A DNA stretch of 64,000 nucleotides from Leptobacterium flavescens (GTDB taxonomy: Bacteria > Bacteroidota > Bacteroidia > Flavobacteriales > Flavobacteriaceae), in NCBI RefSeq assembly GCF_010671605.1, contig NZ_JAABOO010000001.1, positions 434,001-498,000 of the forward strand, in the 5' to 3' direction. Positions within the stretch are counted from its first letter, which is position 1; each line of letters begins with the position of its first letter. A model generated the notes under the pieces. That model worked only from the letters and a program-made list of their open reading frames with translations, had not been told where the DNA came from and did no database searches. The translations under genes were made by a program, and so were the position numbers. This document shows positions 50,780 to 60,103 of the stretch, piece by piece.

Positions 50780-53236
50780 ATGAGGTTTAAATTTACCATC
50801 GCACTACTCTTCTTTACTGTTTTAGTTACTGCACAGCAAATCAAATCGCCTTCGGAATTTTTAGGATATGAACTGGGAACCCGTTTTACACGGCACCACC
50901 AGGTGGTTGATTATTACGAATACCTTGCGGGGGCTGCTGCTTCTATGATGAAACTGGAGTCTTACGGAAAGACCAATGAACAACGGAGATTAATGGTTGC
51001 ATTTGTTTCGTCTGAAGAAAATATGCAGAAGCTGGAAGAGATCAGAGCGGCTCATTTTAATTCTGCCAAAGGGGAAGGAAATCCTTCGGTGGCAGTGGTT
51101 TGGCTGAGTTACAATGTTCATGGTAACGAGAGCGTAAGTACGGAAGCCTCTATGCAAACCATATACGAGTTGCTGACCAAAAAGAAAGACTGGCTTAAAA
51201 ATACGGTGGTGATCATCGATCCCTGTATCAATCCTGACGGGCGTGACCGCTATGTGAACTGGTACAATCAGTTTGTGAATGACGCTCATAATGTAGATCC
51301 TAACAGTAAGGAACACCACGAAGGCTGGCTGAGCGGAAGATCGAATCACTATATGTTCGATCTGAACAGAGACTGGGCCTGGGCAACGCAGGTGGAGTCT
51401 CAGCAACGCCTTAAAGTTTTTAATAAATGGTTACCTCATATTCACGTAGATTTTCACGAGCAGGGAGTGGACGATCCCTATTATTTTGCTCCGGCTGCAG
51501 AACCTTTTCATGAGGTTATTACGGATTGGCAAAGGAATTTTCAGGTCACCATAGGGAAGAACCACGCCAAATACTTCGATGCGAACGGATGGTTTTATTT
51601 TACCAAGGAAGTTTTTGATCTGTTATATCCCAGTTACGGAGATACCTACCCCACTTATAACGGAGGGATAGGAATGACGTACGAACAGGGAGGTAGCGGA
51701 CGTGCAGGCCTGGGGATCATTACCCGTAACGGGGATACCCTGACCTTAAAAGACAGGATAGCTCATCACCACACTACCGGTTTATCTACCGTGGAGATCT
51801 CTTCGCTGAATGCACAGAAGCTTAACGATGAATTCAAAAAATTCTATAACAACAAGAATTTTAAATACAAAAGTTATATCCTAAAAGGTGACAAAGACAA
51901 ATTAAAAGCGCTAACGGATCTGCTGGACAGGCATGAAATTAAATACGGCTATGCGGGAAATACCACGGTAAGAGGATACGATTACGACAGCGGAAAGGCA
52001 GGAAGTATGAGAACCAGCTCTTCCGATCTTGTAGTGAGCACCAATCAGATGAAAGCCACGCTAGTAAAAGTACTTTTTGAACCTAAGACCAAATTAAGCG
52101 ACTCGCTTACCTATGATATTACGGCCTGGTCCCTTCCATATGCCTATGGACTGAAGACCATTGCCTCTGAAAATACGGTGAGTGCTACCCCGTCGGTGTC
52201 TGACAACCTGGAATACGCACAACCAACAAATACCGATTCCTACGGTTATGTGACCAACTGGAACAGTATGAAAGATGCACGTTTCCTGGCAGAGTTGTTG
52301 AAAAATAAGATCAGGGTGCGCTACAATGAAGAGGCTTTTACGGTAAACAATAAGGCTTACGGAAGAGGAAGTCTGATCATTACCAAAGCGGATAACAAGC
52401 ATGTGAAAAATTTCAGGAGCCAGCTCTTGAAGATAGCTTCCAACCACAAAAAATCGCTTGAAAATGTAGACAGTGGTTTTGTGGAAAGCGGGAAGGATTT
52501 CGGTTCGGACAGTGTAAAGATGATCCCCGACCTTAAAGTGGCCGTACTGTCGGGCGGGCCTACCTCTACCCTTAGTTTCGGGGAGATCTGGCATTTCTTT
52601 GAGAAACAACTCGGATATCCGGTTTCGGTACTGAATGAAGACTATTTTGGAAGAGTAAATCTCTCGGATTACGATGTGCTTATTCTGCCTAACGGATTTT
52701 ATGGAAGCTTCCTTAATGACAACAGGATGAAATCCTTAAAAGCATGGGTTCGTGCCGGAGGAAAACTGATCGCTATTGGAAATTCGGTAAGCGGACTTAA
52801 AGGCGATAAAGGTTTTGGCATTAAGAGCAAAAAAGCGGAAAAAGACAGTACCAATCATCTGCTCTCCTATCGTGCCGGACAAAGAGAACAGGTTAAGAAC
52901 TTTATTACCGGAGCTATCTTTAAAACAAAGGTCGATACTACGCATCCTCTGGCATTCGGATATGATGATACTTATTTCAGCCTGAAGCTAAGCAGTAGTA
53001 CCTACGATTTCCTTGAAAGTGGCAATGTAGTATATATTGAGGAAAGCGAAGGCAAGCCGGTATCAGGGTTTGCGGGAAGCAACGCTCTCAAGCAAACATC
53101 CAAAAGCCTTATTTTCGGAAGTCAGGATTACGGCAGAGGTGCGGTTATCTATATGGTAGACAATCCGCTTTTCAGAGGTTTCTGGGAAAACGGAAAGCTC
53201 TTCTTTGCCAATGCGGTATTTATGGTGAATAATTAA
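50780..53236 (+). CDS. Secreted M14-family zinc carboxypeptidase (paralog 3 of 3)
   Basis: 818 residues with a signal peptide (about 1-19, ending VTAQQ). Zinc ligands HGNE (H114, E117) and the histidine of DFHEQG (H226); catalytic glutamate in MTYEQ (E302), with GGSGRAG where paralogs 1 and 2 have SSRGH. The C-terminal extension includes AVLSGGPTSTLSFGEIWHF and the ending word DNPLFRGFW. This is the most divergent of the three paralogs. The HExxH protease gene follows after a terminator, 239 nt downstream, so the two are neighbours but separate units. Confidence 0.88.
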   Translation: MRFKFTIALLFFTVLVTAQQIKSPSEFLGYELGTRFTRHHQVVDYYEYLAGAAASMMKLESYGKTNEQRRLMVAFVSSEENMQKLEEIRAAHFNSAKGEGNPSVAVVWLSYNVHGNESVSTEASMQTIYELLTKKKDWLKNTVVIIDPCINPDGRDRYVNWYNQFVNDAHNVDPNSKEHHEGWLSGRSNHYMFDLNRDWAWATQVESQQRLKVFNKWLPHIHVDFHEQGVDDPYYFAPAAEPFHEVITDWQRNFQVTIGKNHAKYFDANGWFYFTKEVFDLLYPSYGDTYPTYNGGIGMTYEQGGSGRAGLGIITRNGDTLTLKDRIAHHHTTGLSTVEISSLNAQKLNDEFKKFYNNKNFKYKSYILKGDKDKLKALTDLLDRHEIKYGYAGNTTVRGYDYDSGKAGSMRTSSSDLVVSTNQMKATLVKVLFEPKTKLSDSLTYDITAWSLPYAYGLKTIASENTVSATPSVSDNLEYAQPTNTDSYGYVTNWNSMKDARFLAELLKNKIRVRYNEEAFTVNNKAYGRGSLIITKADNKHVKNFRSQLLKIASNHKKSLENVDSGFVESGKDFGSDSVKMIPDLKVAVLSGGPTSTLSFGEIWHFFEKQLGYPVSVLNEDYFGRVNLSDYDVLILPNGFYGSFLNDNRMKSLKAWVRAGGKLIAIGNSVSGLKGDKGFGIKSKKAEKDSTNHLLSYRAGQREQVKNFITGAIFKTKVDTTHPLAFGYDDTYFSLKLSSSTYDFLESGNVVYIEESEGKPVSGFAGSNALKQTSKSLIFGSQDYGRGAVIYMVDNPLFRGFWENGKLFFANAVFMVNN

Positions 53237-53254
53237 GAGGAAAAAAATATACTG

Positions 53255-53275
53255 AAAAAGGGATCTGATGATCCC
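53255..53275 (+). terminator. Terminator of the third M14 gene
   Basis: AAAAAGGGATC (53255-53265), a TGAT loop, then GATCCC (53270-53275) and seven T; the stem extends through the A and T runs. Confidence 0.88.
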
Positions 53276-53432
53276 TTTTTTTATTGGTAATAATCTAATT
53301 CTGTTGCCTCTCCGAAGGAGTAAATCTCAAATCAGGATTTTTCTTCAGAAAAAAGTCAAAGCAGTTCAAAAAACAAGTGGAATATTCGTCCTATTTAACC
53401 TTTTATTAAGAAGTTTTATAACAAATCTCGGT

Positions 53433-53440
53433 TAAATTTG
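53433..53440 (+). promoter_or_regulatory. -7 element of the metalloprotease gene
   Basis: TAAATTTG matches TAnnTTTG, 35 nt before the ATG at 53476. The -33 region shows a T run without a clear TTG. Confidence 0.4.
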
Positions 53441-53475
53441 TTTAAACCACATTATTAAAACCAAACTTGTTATAT

Positions 53476-56079
53476 ATGAAACGAATTAGTTTAGGGAAAA
53501 ATGCAATTTTTCTGCTTGCATTTGTATTCCTGTTTAGCATTAATGATGCGAACGCACAACGAAGAAAAAAGAAAAATAAGAAGGAAGCAGTTCCAACCGC
53601 TCCCGTAAAAAAACCCAGTAAAAAGAAATCTATTGCCGATCTTACTAAATCCAGTAAAAAAATTGAAGGACTCTTTACGATCTATCAGGATACGGTAAAC
53701 GGTTCTATCCAGATGCTGGTATCGGAAGATCAGCTGGGGAAAGAGTTTATTTATTTTAGTCAGATAGCTGATGGAGTTGTTGACGTGGGAGCTTTCAGAG
53801 GAGCTTATCGCGGTTCCAAGATCTTCAAGATCAAAAGATTTTACGACAAAATCGAATTTATAACACAAAACACTTCTTCCTATTTTGATCCGGACAATGC
53901 GGTTGCCAAAGCTGCTAACGCCAATATCAGTAAAGGAATAATGGCCAGTGAAAAAATTGCGGCTCACGATAAGGAAAAAGGTCTTTATCTTATTAAGGCA
54001 GACAATATTTTCCTGAAGGAAACTTTACTTCAGGTAAAACCTCCGCGTTTTCCCGGGCAGCCACCCACCGCTTTTACTTTAGGGAATCTTGACAAAGGAA
54101 AAACCAAAGTTTCCGGGATCCGAAACTATCCGGAAAACACAGATCTCCAGATCAATTACACCTACAGTAAGTCGAGTGTACTTAACAACGGGAGTCGTGG
54201 TGTTACTGATGGAAGGAATGTGAGTATCAAGGTATATCACAGTTTAATTGAAATGCCTGACAATAATTACCAACCCAGGTATGATGACCCAAGAGTAGGT
54301 TTCTTTACTACTCAGGTTACCGATATGACTTCTCAGAGTTATACCCCCTACAGAGACCTGGTTCACAGATGGTACCTTGAAAAAAAGGATCCTAATGCTG
54401 CTATGTCAGAGCCTGTAGAGCCTATCACCTGGTGGATAGAGAATACTACTCCCCAAGAGATAAGACCGATCATTAAAAGAGCGGGACTTAAGTGGAATGA
54501 GGCTTTTGAAAAGGCTGGCTTTAAGAATGCAGTTGTTATTAAGGAACAACCGGATGATGCTGATTGGGATGCAGGAGATATCCGTTACAATGTATTGAGA
54601 TGGACTTCTTCTCCTAATCCTCCGTTTGGTGGATACGGACCAAGCTTTGTAAACCCGAGAACAGGACAGATACTTGGTGCCGATATCATGCTTGAATACG
54701 GTTCTCTGGGTAACAACCTGAGAAACGAAGGTGTTTTTGACAAAGCCGGTTTTGAAATGTATCTAGGCGATTATGAAGAAGAAGCCGAATATATGAAACA
54801 CGATCCTGCATATTGTTCTGCGGGTCAGTTTGCGCAGTTAAATAATATGTTCGGAATGGCTGCTCTTGATGCCATGGGAGAAGGAGCTTTGGAAAAAAGC
54901 AAGATGGTGGAAGAATTCCTTCACTTCCTGATCCTTCATGAAATGGGACATACCCTAGGTTTAAATCACAATATGAAGTCCAGTCAGCTTCACAGTCTTG
55001 AAGATATAAATAATGCCAGTATCACAGAGAAAGTCGGACTTATCGGTTCTGTAATGGACTATCCGGCAGTGAATTTCTCTTCTGATCGTTCGAATCAGGG
55101 GAATTACTGGACCAAAACTCCGGGGCCATACGATCATTGGGCTATTGAGTTCGGATATAAGCCGGTTAACAATCAGGGTGAACTGGATGCTGTTCTTAAA
55201 AGATCTACCGAGCATAAATTATTCTTCGGTAACGATGCCGATGATATGAGAGCTCCCGGAAAAGCAATGGATCCAAGAGTTAATGTAGGTGACCTAAGTA
55301 GCAATGCTATAGATTACGCGATTCAGAGAATGCAACTTTCGAAAAATGTTTCCAAGGAGCTTCTTAAGAAATTCAGCAAAGACAATCAGTCTTATCATTC
55401 CTTAAGAACTTCATACCTCGTAGTTACAGGACAGCAAGCAGGGTCTGCCAATACCATCTCCCGATATATCGGAGGGGTTTATGTAGATCGGGCTTTTATT
55501 GGACAAGATGGAGGTACCAAGCCTTTTATTCCGGTAGAGGCAACTAAGCAGCGTAAAGCGATGAAGGCTCTGGAAACTTATGTTTTCTCTCCTAACGCAT
55601 TTAAAGTATCCGATCAGTTATACGGTTACCTGCAAATGCAGAGAAGAGGCTACAATTTCTTTGCCAGTCCTGAGGATCCGAAGATCCACGCCAGGATCCT
55701 GAATATGCAGAGAAGTGTATTAAGACACGTTTTACACTTTAATACTATGCAACGTATCCTGGATTCCCAGTTATACGGAAACGAGTACAGCTTATCCAGT
55801 ATGATGACAGATCTGAACAAGGCAATTTTCAATGCAGATATTTACGGTAATGTAAATACTTCAAGACAGAATTTACAATTGGAGTATACCAATATGCTGA
55901 TAAATGCTTTAACCGGAAGGATCAATACCAGATATCCGCATGCTGCCAAGTCTATGATCTTACACAATTTGAAGAGCATACAAAGGATGGCATCGAATTC
56001 TAACGGTAATACTGCCAGTAGGGCGCATAAAGCTCATTTAAAAACATTGGTAGATAATGCCTTAAAAGAGGTCAAATAA
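53476..56079 (+). CDS. Large secreted zinc-dependent metalloprotease (DUF5117/DUF4953 type)
   Basis: 867 residues from ATG 53476; the frame opens at TTG 53467. A signal peptide (about 1-27, ending NANAQ) is followed by a very basic stretch RRKKKNKK and a lysine/proline linker. The N-terminal domain (about 65-260) resembles DUF5118/DUF5117, and the catalytic part holds the metzincin motif HEMGHTLGLNH (H488, E489, H492, H498) with SVMDYPAVN about 30 residues later as a Met-turn. The family is common in Bacteroidota outer envelopes; substrates are unknown. It ends at a terminator. Confidence 0.9.
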   Translation: MKRISLGKNAIFLLAFVFLFSINDANAQRRKKKNKKEAVPTAPVKKPSKKKSIADLTKSSKKIEGLFTIYQDTVNGSIQMLVSEDQLGKEFIYFSQIADGVVDVGAFRGAYRGSKIFKIKRFYDKIEFITQNTSSYFDPDNAVAKAANANISKGIMASEKIAAHDKEKGLYLIKADNIFLKETLLQVKPPRFPGQPPTAFTLGNLDKGKTKVSGIRNYPENTDLQINYTYSKSSVLNNGSRGVTDGRNVSIKVYHSLIEMPDNNYQPRYDDPRVGFFTTQVTDMTSQSYTPYRDLVHRWYLEKKDPNAAMSEPVEPITWWIENTTPQEIRPIIKRAGLKWNEAFEKAGFKNAVVIKEQPDDADWDAGDIRYNVLRWTSSPNPPFGGYGPSFVNPRTGQILGADIMLEYGSLGNNLRNEGVFDKAGFEMYLGDYEEEAEYMKHDPAYCSAGQFAQLNNMFGMAALDAMGEGALEKSKMVEEFLHFLILHEMGHTLGLNHNMKSSQLHSLEDINNASITEKVGLIGSVMDYPAVNFSSDRSNQGNYWTKTPGPYDHWAIEFGYKPVNNQGELDAVLKRSTEHKLFFGNDADDMRAPGKAMDPRVNVGDLSSNAIDYAIQRMQLSKNVSKELLKKFSKDNQSYHSLRTSYLVVTGQQAGSANTISRYIGGVYVDRAFIGQDGGTKPFIPVEATKQRKAMKALETYVFSPNAFKVSDQLYGYLQMQRRGYNFFASPEDPKIHARILNMQRSVLRHVLHFNTMQRILDSQLYGNEYSLSSMMTDLNKAIFNADIYGNVNTSRQNLQLEYTNMLINALTGRINTRYPHAAKSMILHNLKSIQRMASNSNGNTASRAHKAHLKTLVDNALKEVK

Positions 56080-56098
56080 AAGATCGTTTATATATGAC

Positions 56099-56123
56099 AA
56101 AAAGCCGTATCGTTTGATACGGC
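56099..56123 (+). terminator. Terminator of the metalloprotease gene
   Basis: AAAAAGCCGTATC (56099-56111) and GATACGGC (56116-56123) followed by seven T, with a 4-nt loop. Confidence 0.9.
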
Positions 56124-56150
56124 TTTTTTTATTTTAAATCATTCACGCAA

Positions 56151-56171
56151 GCGCTAGAATGTTTCTGGCGC
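56151..56171. repeat. REP-like hairpin left of the transposase
   Basis: GCGCTAGAA pairs with TTCTGGCGC (one T-G wobble) over a 3-nt loop. The GCGCTAG/GGCGC core is shared with the perfect palindrome on the other side of the transposase. Confidence 0.6.
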
Positions 56172-56224
56172 TATAGATAAATACATTTTGTAATAAAAAT
56201 ATTACTTTTTGTATTTTAGTGCTT

Positions 56225-56793
56225 ATGAGTAGAAAATATAAATTTTACAATCCATCCGGTTTATATTTTATCTCTTTTGCTGTGGTATATTGGGTTGATG
56301 TCTTTACACGAGAAAGGTATCTGAATATTTTAGCAAGAAGTATCGAGTATTGCAGAAAAGAAAAGGCGATGGAAGTCTACGCTTACTGCTTTATGCCAAA
56401 CCATGTTCATTTAGTTTTCAGATCCGGAAATGATAATCCGTCCGGGTTAATAAGAGATTTTAAAAAATATACGGCTAAAAAAGTAATTAATGCCATTAAA
56501 GAAAATCCGCAGGAAAGTAGAAAAAAATGGATGTTGAAAATGTTTGAAAAAGCCGGAAAAGAAAGCTGAATATAGAGAAGTATCAGTTTTGGCAACATCA
56601 TAACAAGCCGATAGAACTATGGTCTTCCCAAGTCATTAAGCAAAAAATAGATTATATCCATAAAAATCCTGTAGTTTCAGGTTATGTAACAGATATTACA
56701 GGTTGGAAATATAGCAGTGCGAGGAATTATCAGGACGATAATACGGTATTGAAAATAGATAGTGATGGTTTTTGGTTAGGGCTGGAAAATTAG
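56225..56793 (+). pseudogene. REP-associated tyrosine transposase (IS200-like), frameshifted
   Basis: The first frame (ATG 56225 to TGA 56567-56569) encodes 114 residues of a Y1 transposase: YAYCFMPNHVHLVF contains the HUH metal motif (HVH), and the catalytic tyrosine is in FKKYTAKK. The missing C-terminal part continues in another frame from about 56569 to TAG at 56791-56793: KYQFWQHHNKPIELW, IDYIHKNPV and YSSARNY are standard for this family. One small indel near 56530-56570 would restore a protein of about 190 residues. REP-like hairpins lie on both sides. It is probably inactive unless the indel is a sequencing error. Confidence 0.85.
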
Positions 56794-56802
56794 ATGGTAA
56801 TA

Positions 56803-56825
56803 GGCGCTAGTCTGAGACTAGCGCC
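56803..56825. repeat. REP-like perfect palindrome right of the transposase
   Basis: GGCGCTAGTCT (56803-56813), G, AGACTAGCGCC (56815-56825): perfect 11-bp arms. It begins 10 nt after the end of the transposase reading and echoes the left hairpin at 56151. Confidence 0.72.
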
Positions 56826-56847
56826 AACATGTGGCAATATATGTTTT

Positions 56848-58149
56848 CTATACCGGTTCTGCATAGAGGTCGAAGTCGGCGGCCTCTGTTACTTTCACAT
56901 TGATAAACTCACCTATTTTTACATAGTGCTTTGTAGCATCTATCAAAACTTCGTTATCAACGTCCGGTGAATCGAATTCTGTTCTTCCGATAAAATGAGT
57001 TCCTTCTTTTCTGTCGATAATACATCTGTATTCTTTGCCGATCTTTTCCTGGTTCAGCTCCCAGGAGATCTGCGACTGGATATCCATGATCTCCGAAGCC
57101 CTCTGTTGCTTTACTTCTTCCGGAACATCATCTTCCAGCTTATAGGCATGGGTATTCTCTTCATGGCTATAGGTAAAGCATCCAAGGCGTTCAAAACGCA
57201 TTTCCTTGACCCATTCTTTCAGTGTATTGAAGTCTTCTTCGGTCTCTCCAGGATATCCCACAATAAGAGTGGTACGAATAGCCATTTCGGGAACGGCTGC
57301 CCTGAAATCCTGCAGTAAGCGTGTAGTTTTTTCCTTTGTGGTTCCCCTTCTCATACTTTTGAGAATAGGATCTGAAATATGCTGCAGAGGAATATCTATA
57401 TAATTACATATCTTTTCTTCCTGGTCCATAACTTCAAGTACATCGGTTGGGAAACCGGTCGGGAAAGCATAATGCAGGCGTATCCATTCTATTCCATCCA
57501 CTTTCACCAAAGCTCTTAACAGATCGGCAAGCTTGCGCTCTTTATACAAGTCTAAACCGTAATAAGTCAGGTCCTGAGCAATTAGTATCAGTTCCTTTAC
57601 CCCATTTGCAGCCAGTTTTTCCGCTTCGGTAACCAGTTCTTCAATGGGTGTTGATTTGTGTTTCCCTCTCATGAGTGGGATAGCACAAAATGAACAGGGT
57701 CTGTCACATCCTTCTGCAATCTTCAGATAAGCATAGTTCTTCGGAGTAGTTGTTAATCTCTCACCGATCAGTTCGTGCTTATAATCGGCCCCAAGGGCTT
57801 TTAACAGCACGGGCAGATCTGATGTCCCGAAATACTGATCCACATCCGGGATCTCTGCTTCCAAGTCCGGTTTATATCGTTCGCTAAGGCATCCGGTAAC
57901 AAAGACCTTGTCTACTGCTCCTTCCTCCTTTTTATTGACATATTCTAAAATAGTGTTTACACTTTCTTCCTTGGCATTCGCTATAAATCCGCAGGTATTG
58001 ATCACCACTATATTCCCTTCCTCTTCATGTGCTACTTCCTTGCCATTAGCTTTTAACTGTCCCATAAGAACTTCGGAATCATAAACGTTCTTGGAACATC
58101 CTAATGTCACTACATTGATCTTATTCTTTTTCAGTGATTTAGTGCGCAT
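56848..58149 (-). CDS. rimO: Ribosomal protein S12 methylthiotransferase RimO
   Basis: 433 residues from ATG 58149; an in-frame start at 58203 lies upstream of the -7 box and is rejected. The UPF0004 domain holds three cluster cysteines (C18 in TLGCSKN, C53 in NTCGF, C87 in TGCLSE); the radical-SAM domain has C148, C152 and C155 (GCDRPCSFC); a TRAM domain closes the protein. It adds a methylthio group to Asp88 of S12. It is transcribed alone toward the transposase remnant. Confidence 0.95.
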   Translation of the reverse strand: MRTKSLKKNKINVVTLGCSKNVYDSEVLMGQLKANGKEVAHEEEGNIVVINTCGFIANAKEESVNTILEYVNKKEEGAVDKVFVTGCLSERYKPDLEAEIPDVDQYFGTSDLPVLLKALGADYKHELIGERLTTTPKNYAYLKIAEGCDRPCSFCAIPLMRGKHKSTPIEELVTEAEKLAANGVKELILIAQDLTYYGLDLYKERKLADLLRALVKVDGIEWIRLHYAFPTGFPTDVLEVMDQEEKICNYIDIPLQHISDPILKSMRRGTTKEKTTRLLQDFRAAVPEMAIRTTLIVGYPGETEEDFNTLKEWVKEMRFERLGCFTYSHEENTHAYKLEDDVPEEVKQQRASEIMDIQSQISWELNQEKIGKEYRCIIDRKEGTHFIGRTEFDSPDVDNEVLIDATKHYVKIGEFINVKVTEAADFDLYAEPV

Positions 58150-58170
58150 AGCCTTTAGAATTTTGGTTTG

Positions 58171-58178
58171 CAAAAATA
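58171..58178 (-). promoter_or_regulatory. -7 element of rimO
   Basis: Minus-strand TATTTTTG matches TAnnTTTG, 21 nt before the ATG at 58149. It excludes the longer reading frame. Confidence 0.45.
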
Positions 58179-58250
58179 CAATACTATAAGAAGATAACGG
58201 CAATAATACCGATAATTTTCACTTTGTGAACCCAAAAGGGTTAAAATGAA

Positions 58251-58276
58251 AAAGTCCGCATTAAAACGCGGACTTT
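58251..58276 (-). terminator. Terminator of the amidase gene
   Basis: AAAGTCCGC (58251-58259) and GCGGACTTT (58268-58276), 8-nt loop. On the minus strand a T tract follows the stem, 20 nt past the amidase stop. Confidence 0.85.
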
Positions 58277-58295
58277 CACATAAGGTCAGATATAT

Positions 58296-59951
58296 TTACT
58301 GATAATTTTCAGGTGCCTTTCTGGCCCCCGTCTCTTTTTCATATGCGTAACCTAGTTTTAAGAGCGCATCTTCCGTAAAAGGTTTCCCGATAAAGGTTAA
58401 ACTGATGGGCTCTCCCGTGGGTTTATATCCCATGGGTACCGTTAAGCAGGGGTATTTGGCCACTGCTGCAAAACCGGCGTGATAATTATTAATAGACAAT
58501 ACCGCATCTAACTGATGCTCTTCCATCGGAACATCAAAAAAGTGCTTTCCGTTGGTATTCAGTGTGTTCTTGATTGCTTCAAAGTCCTCACGGGTTGTCG
58601 AATCAGCTACGATCCCATCAAATAGTTGTTGCCCGTAAGGTGCGCGTACGAGGGTATCTTTCAGATTGTATTCAACCACATCCTTTACATAAGCTACATC
58701 AATATTTTCACTTGCGTGATCCTTCAGATAGGCAGGTAAATCATATTTCATATCAATATTCAGCAGGGTAAGGAAACCGTTCATAGCCACCTGAGGAGGA
58801 TCGAACTCAATGATCTCAGCTCCGAAACCTCTTAATTTATCAACCGTTTCGGCATAAATCGTATCCTGTAATAGTTGTTTAATAACGCCTAATCTCTTTC
58901 CTTTCAGACTCGCACTTTTAAGATCTTTCAAATAATCCTTATCCGAAGCCACCGAAGCGGCATCCGCATTGTCCTTTCCGGTCATAGCATTGAGAAAGAT
59001 CGCATTATCGATCACATTTTTGGTCATAGGCCCGGGAGTATCCAGGGTACTTGAGATCGGTACAATACCCGTTCTGCTCAAAAGGCCAATGGTTGGTTTT
59101 AACCCCACTACCGAATTCTGACTTGACGGCGACAGGATAGATCCCGAAGTTTCCGTCCCTACAGTAGCTATAGCATAGTTGGCAGCGGTGGCAACTCCAC
59201 TTCCCGAACTGGACCCTCCGCTCTCAAATACTTTCCTTCCGTAAGGATTAAGAGTTTGTCCTCCTATAGCGCTGTATCCCACCGGGCATCCGCTACAGAA
59301 ATAATAGGCCCATTCGCTCAGGTTAGCTTTTCCCAGGATAAGGGCCCCGTTTTCCTGCAATCTGTCCACAATAAAGGCATCTTTTGCTTTATTTTCAGCA
59401 AGGATAGCGGCCCCTGCCGTGGTGTACATATTGGAAGTTCCGATATTGTCCTTAACCAATACTGGCATCCCGTAAATACTGTATTCTCTGCCATCGGTAA
59501 ATGGTTCCTTATCGAGTTTCCGTGCCTCTTCCACTACATCCGGATTCAGGCTGATCACAGCGTTTAAGGATAATTGATTATCGCTCTCATACTTTCTGAT
59601 CCTGTAGATATAAAATAATACCAGCTCTTCATGGCTTAACTTTTTATCCCGGATCGCAGCTTGAATAGCCGGAATATCCTGCTCTATGATAAGAGGTTTT
59701 AAAGCCTCATATTTTTCTTCTGAAAAGTCTGCCAGATCCGAATCATAAGCTCTCCAGATATCATTTTTATCACTTATTTTGGAGTTGATCAGCTTATAGC
59801 GCATTCTGGGATTCTCGTGATTTGCCTGTTCGGTCAGTTCACTTCCTTCATCAAAAGGCTCCCAGACTACCAGTTCTGCAGCTTGCTGTTTTTCCTGTTT
59901 ACAGGACATAAAAAAGGTAATACAGAGAGCTGCTAAGAATATTTTTTTCAT
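58296..59951 (-). CDS. Amidase-signature-family lipoprotein
   Basis: 551 residues. A lipoprotein signal ends at Cys17 (TFFMSC). The amidase-signature triad is visible: lysine in VLVKDNIG (near 165-172), then GGSSSGSGVATAAN (near 245-258) and the nucleophile serine in VGTETSGSILSPSS (near 265-278). Substrates of the family range from aryl amides to peptide amides; export to the envelope suggests an external amide or peptide. It is a single-gene unit between rimO and ftsY. Confidence 0.9.
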   Translation of the reverse strand: MKKIFLAALCITFFMSCKQEKQQAAELVVWEPFDEGSELTEQANHENPRMRYKLINSKISDKNDIWRAYDSDLADFSEEKYEALKPLIIEQDIPAIQAAIRDKKLSHEELVLFYIYRIRKYESDNQLSLNAVISLNPDVVEEARKLDKEPFTDGREYSIYGMPVLVKDNIGTSNMYTTAGAAILAENKAKDAFIVDRLQENGALILGKANLSEWAYYFCSGCPVGYSAIGGQTLNPYGRKVFESGGSSSGSGVATAANYAIATVGTETSGSILSPSSQNSVVGLKPTIGLLSRTGIVPISSTLDTPGPMTKNVIDNAIFLNAMTGKDNADAASVASDKDYLKDLKSASLKGKRLGVIKQLLQDTIYAETVDKLRGFGAEIIEFDPPQVAMNGFLTLLNIDMKYDLPAYLKDHASENIDVAYVKDVVEYNLKDTLVRAPYGQQLFDGIVADSTTREDFEAIKNTLNTNGKHFFDVPMEEHQLDAVLSINNYHAGFAAVAKYPCLTVPMGYKPTGEPISLTFIGKPFTEDALLKLGYAYEKETGARKAPENYQ

Positions 59952-60051
59952 CGTTGGTTATTTAGAATTAAGTTAAAGCTGCATCCCATATCTGAAAAGG
60001 AAATTCCAGGCTTTAAGTTCCACTAAAGATAAGTAGAAAGCATAAAACAAA

Positions 60052-60081
60052 AAACCTCAAAAATTTGATTTTTTGAGGTTT
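60052..60081 (-). terminator. Terminator of ftsY
   Basis: AAACCTCAAAAA (60052-60063) and TTTTTGAGGTTT (60070-60081) with a 6-nt loop, beginning 23 nt beyond the ftsY stop on the minus strand. Confidence 0.8.
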
Positions 60082-60103
60082 CGTATCCGGTGTTTAAATC
60101 TCT

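Noticed and set aside
53491-53967. 158-codon minus-strand frame opposite the start of the HExxH protease gene
   Set aside because: The plus-strand gene has a signal peptide and intact metzincin motif; the antisense frame is phenylalanine- and serine-rich complement with no features.
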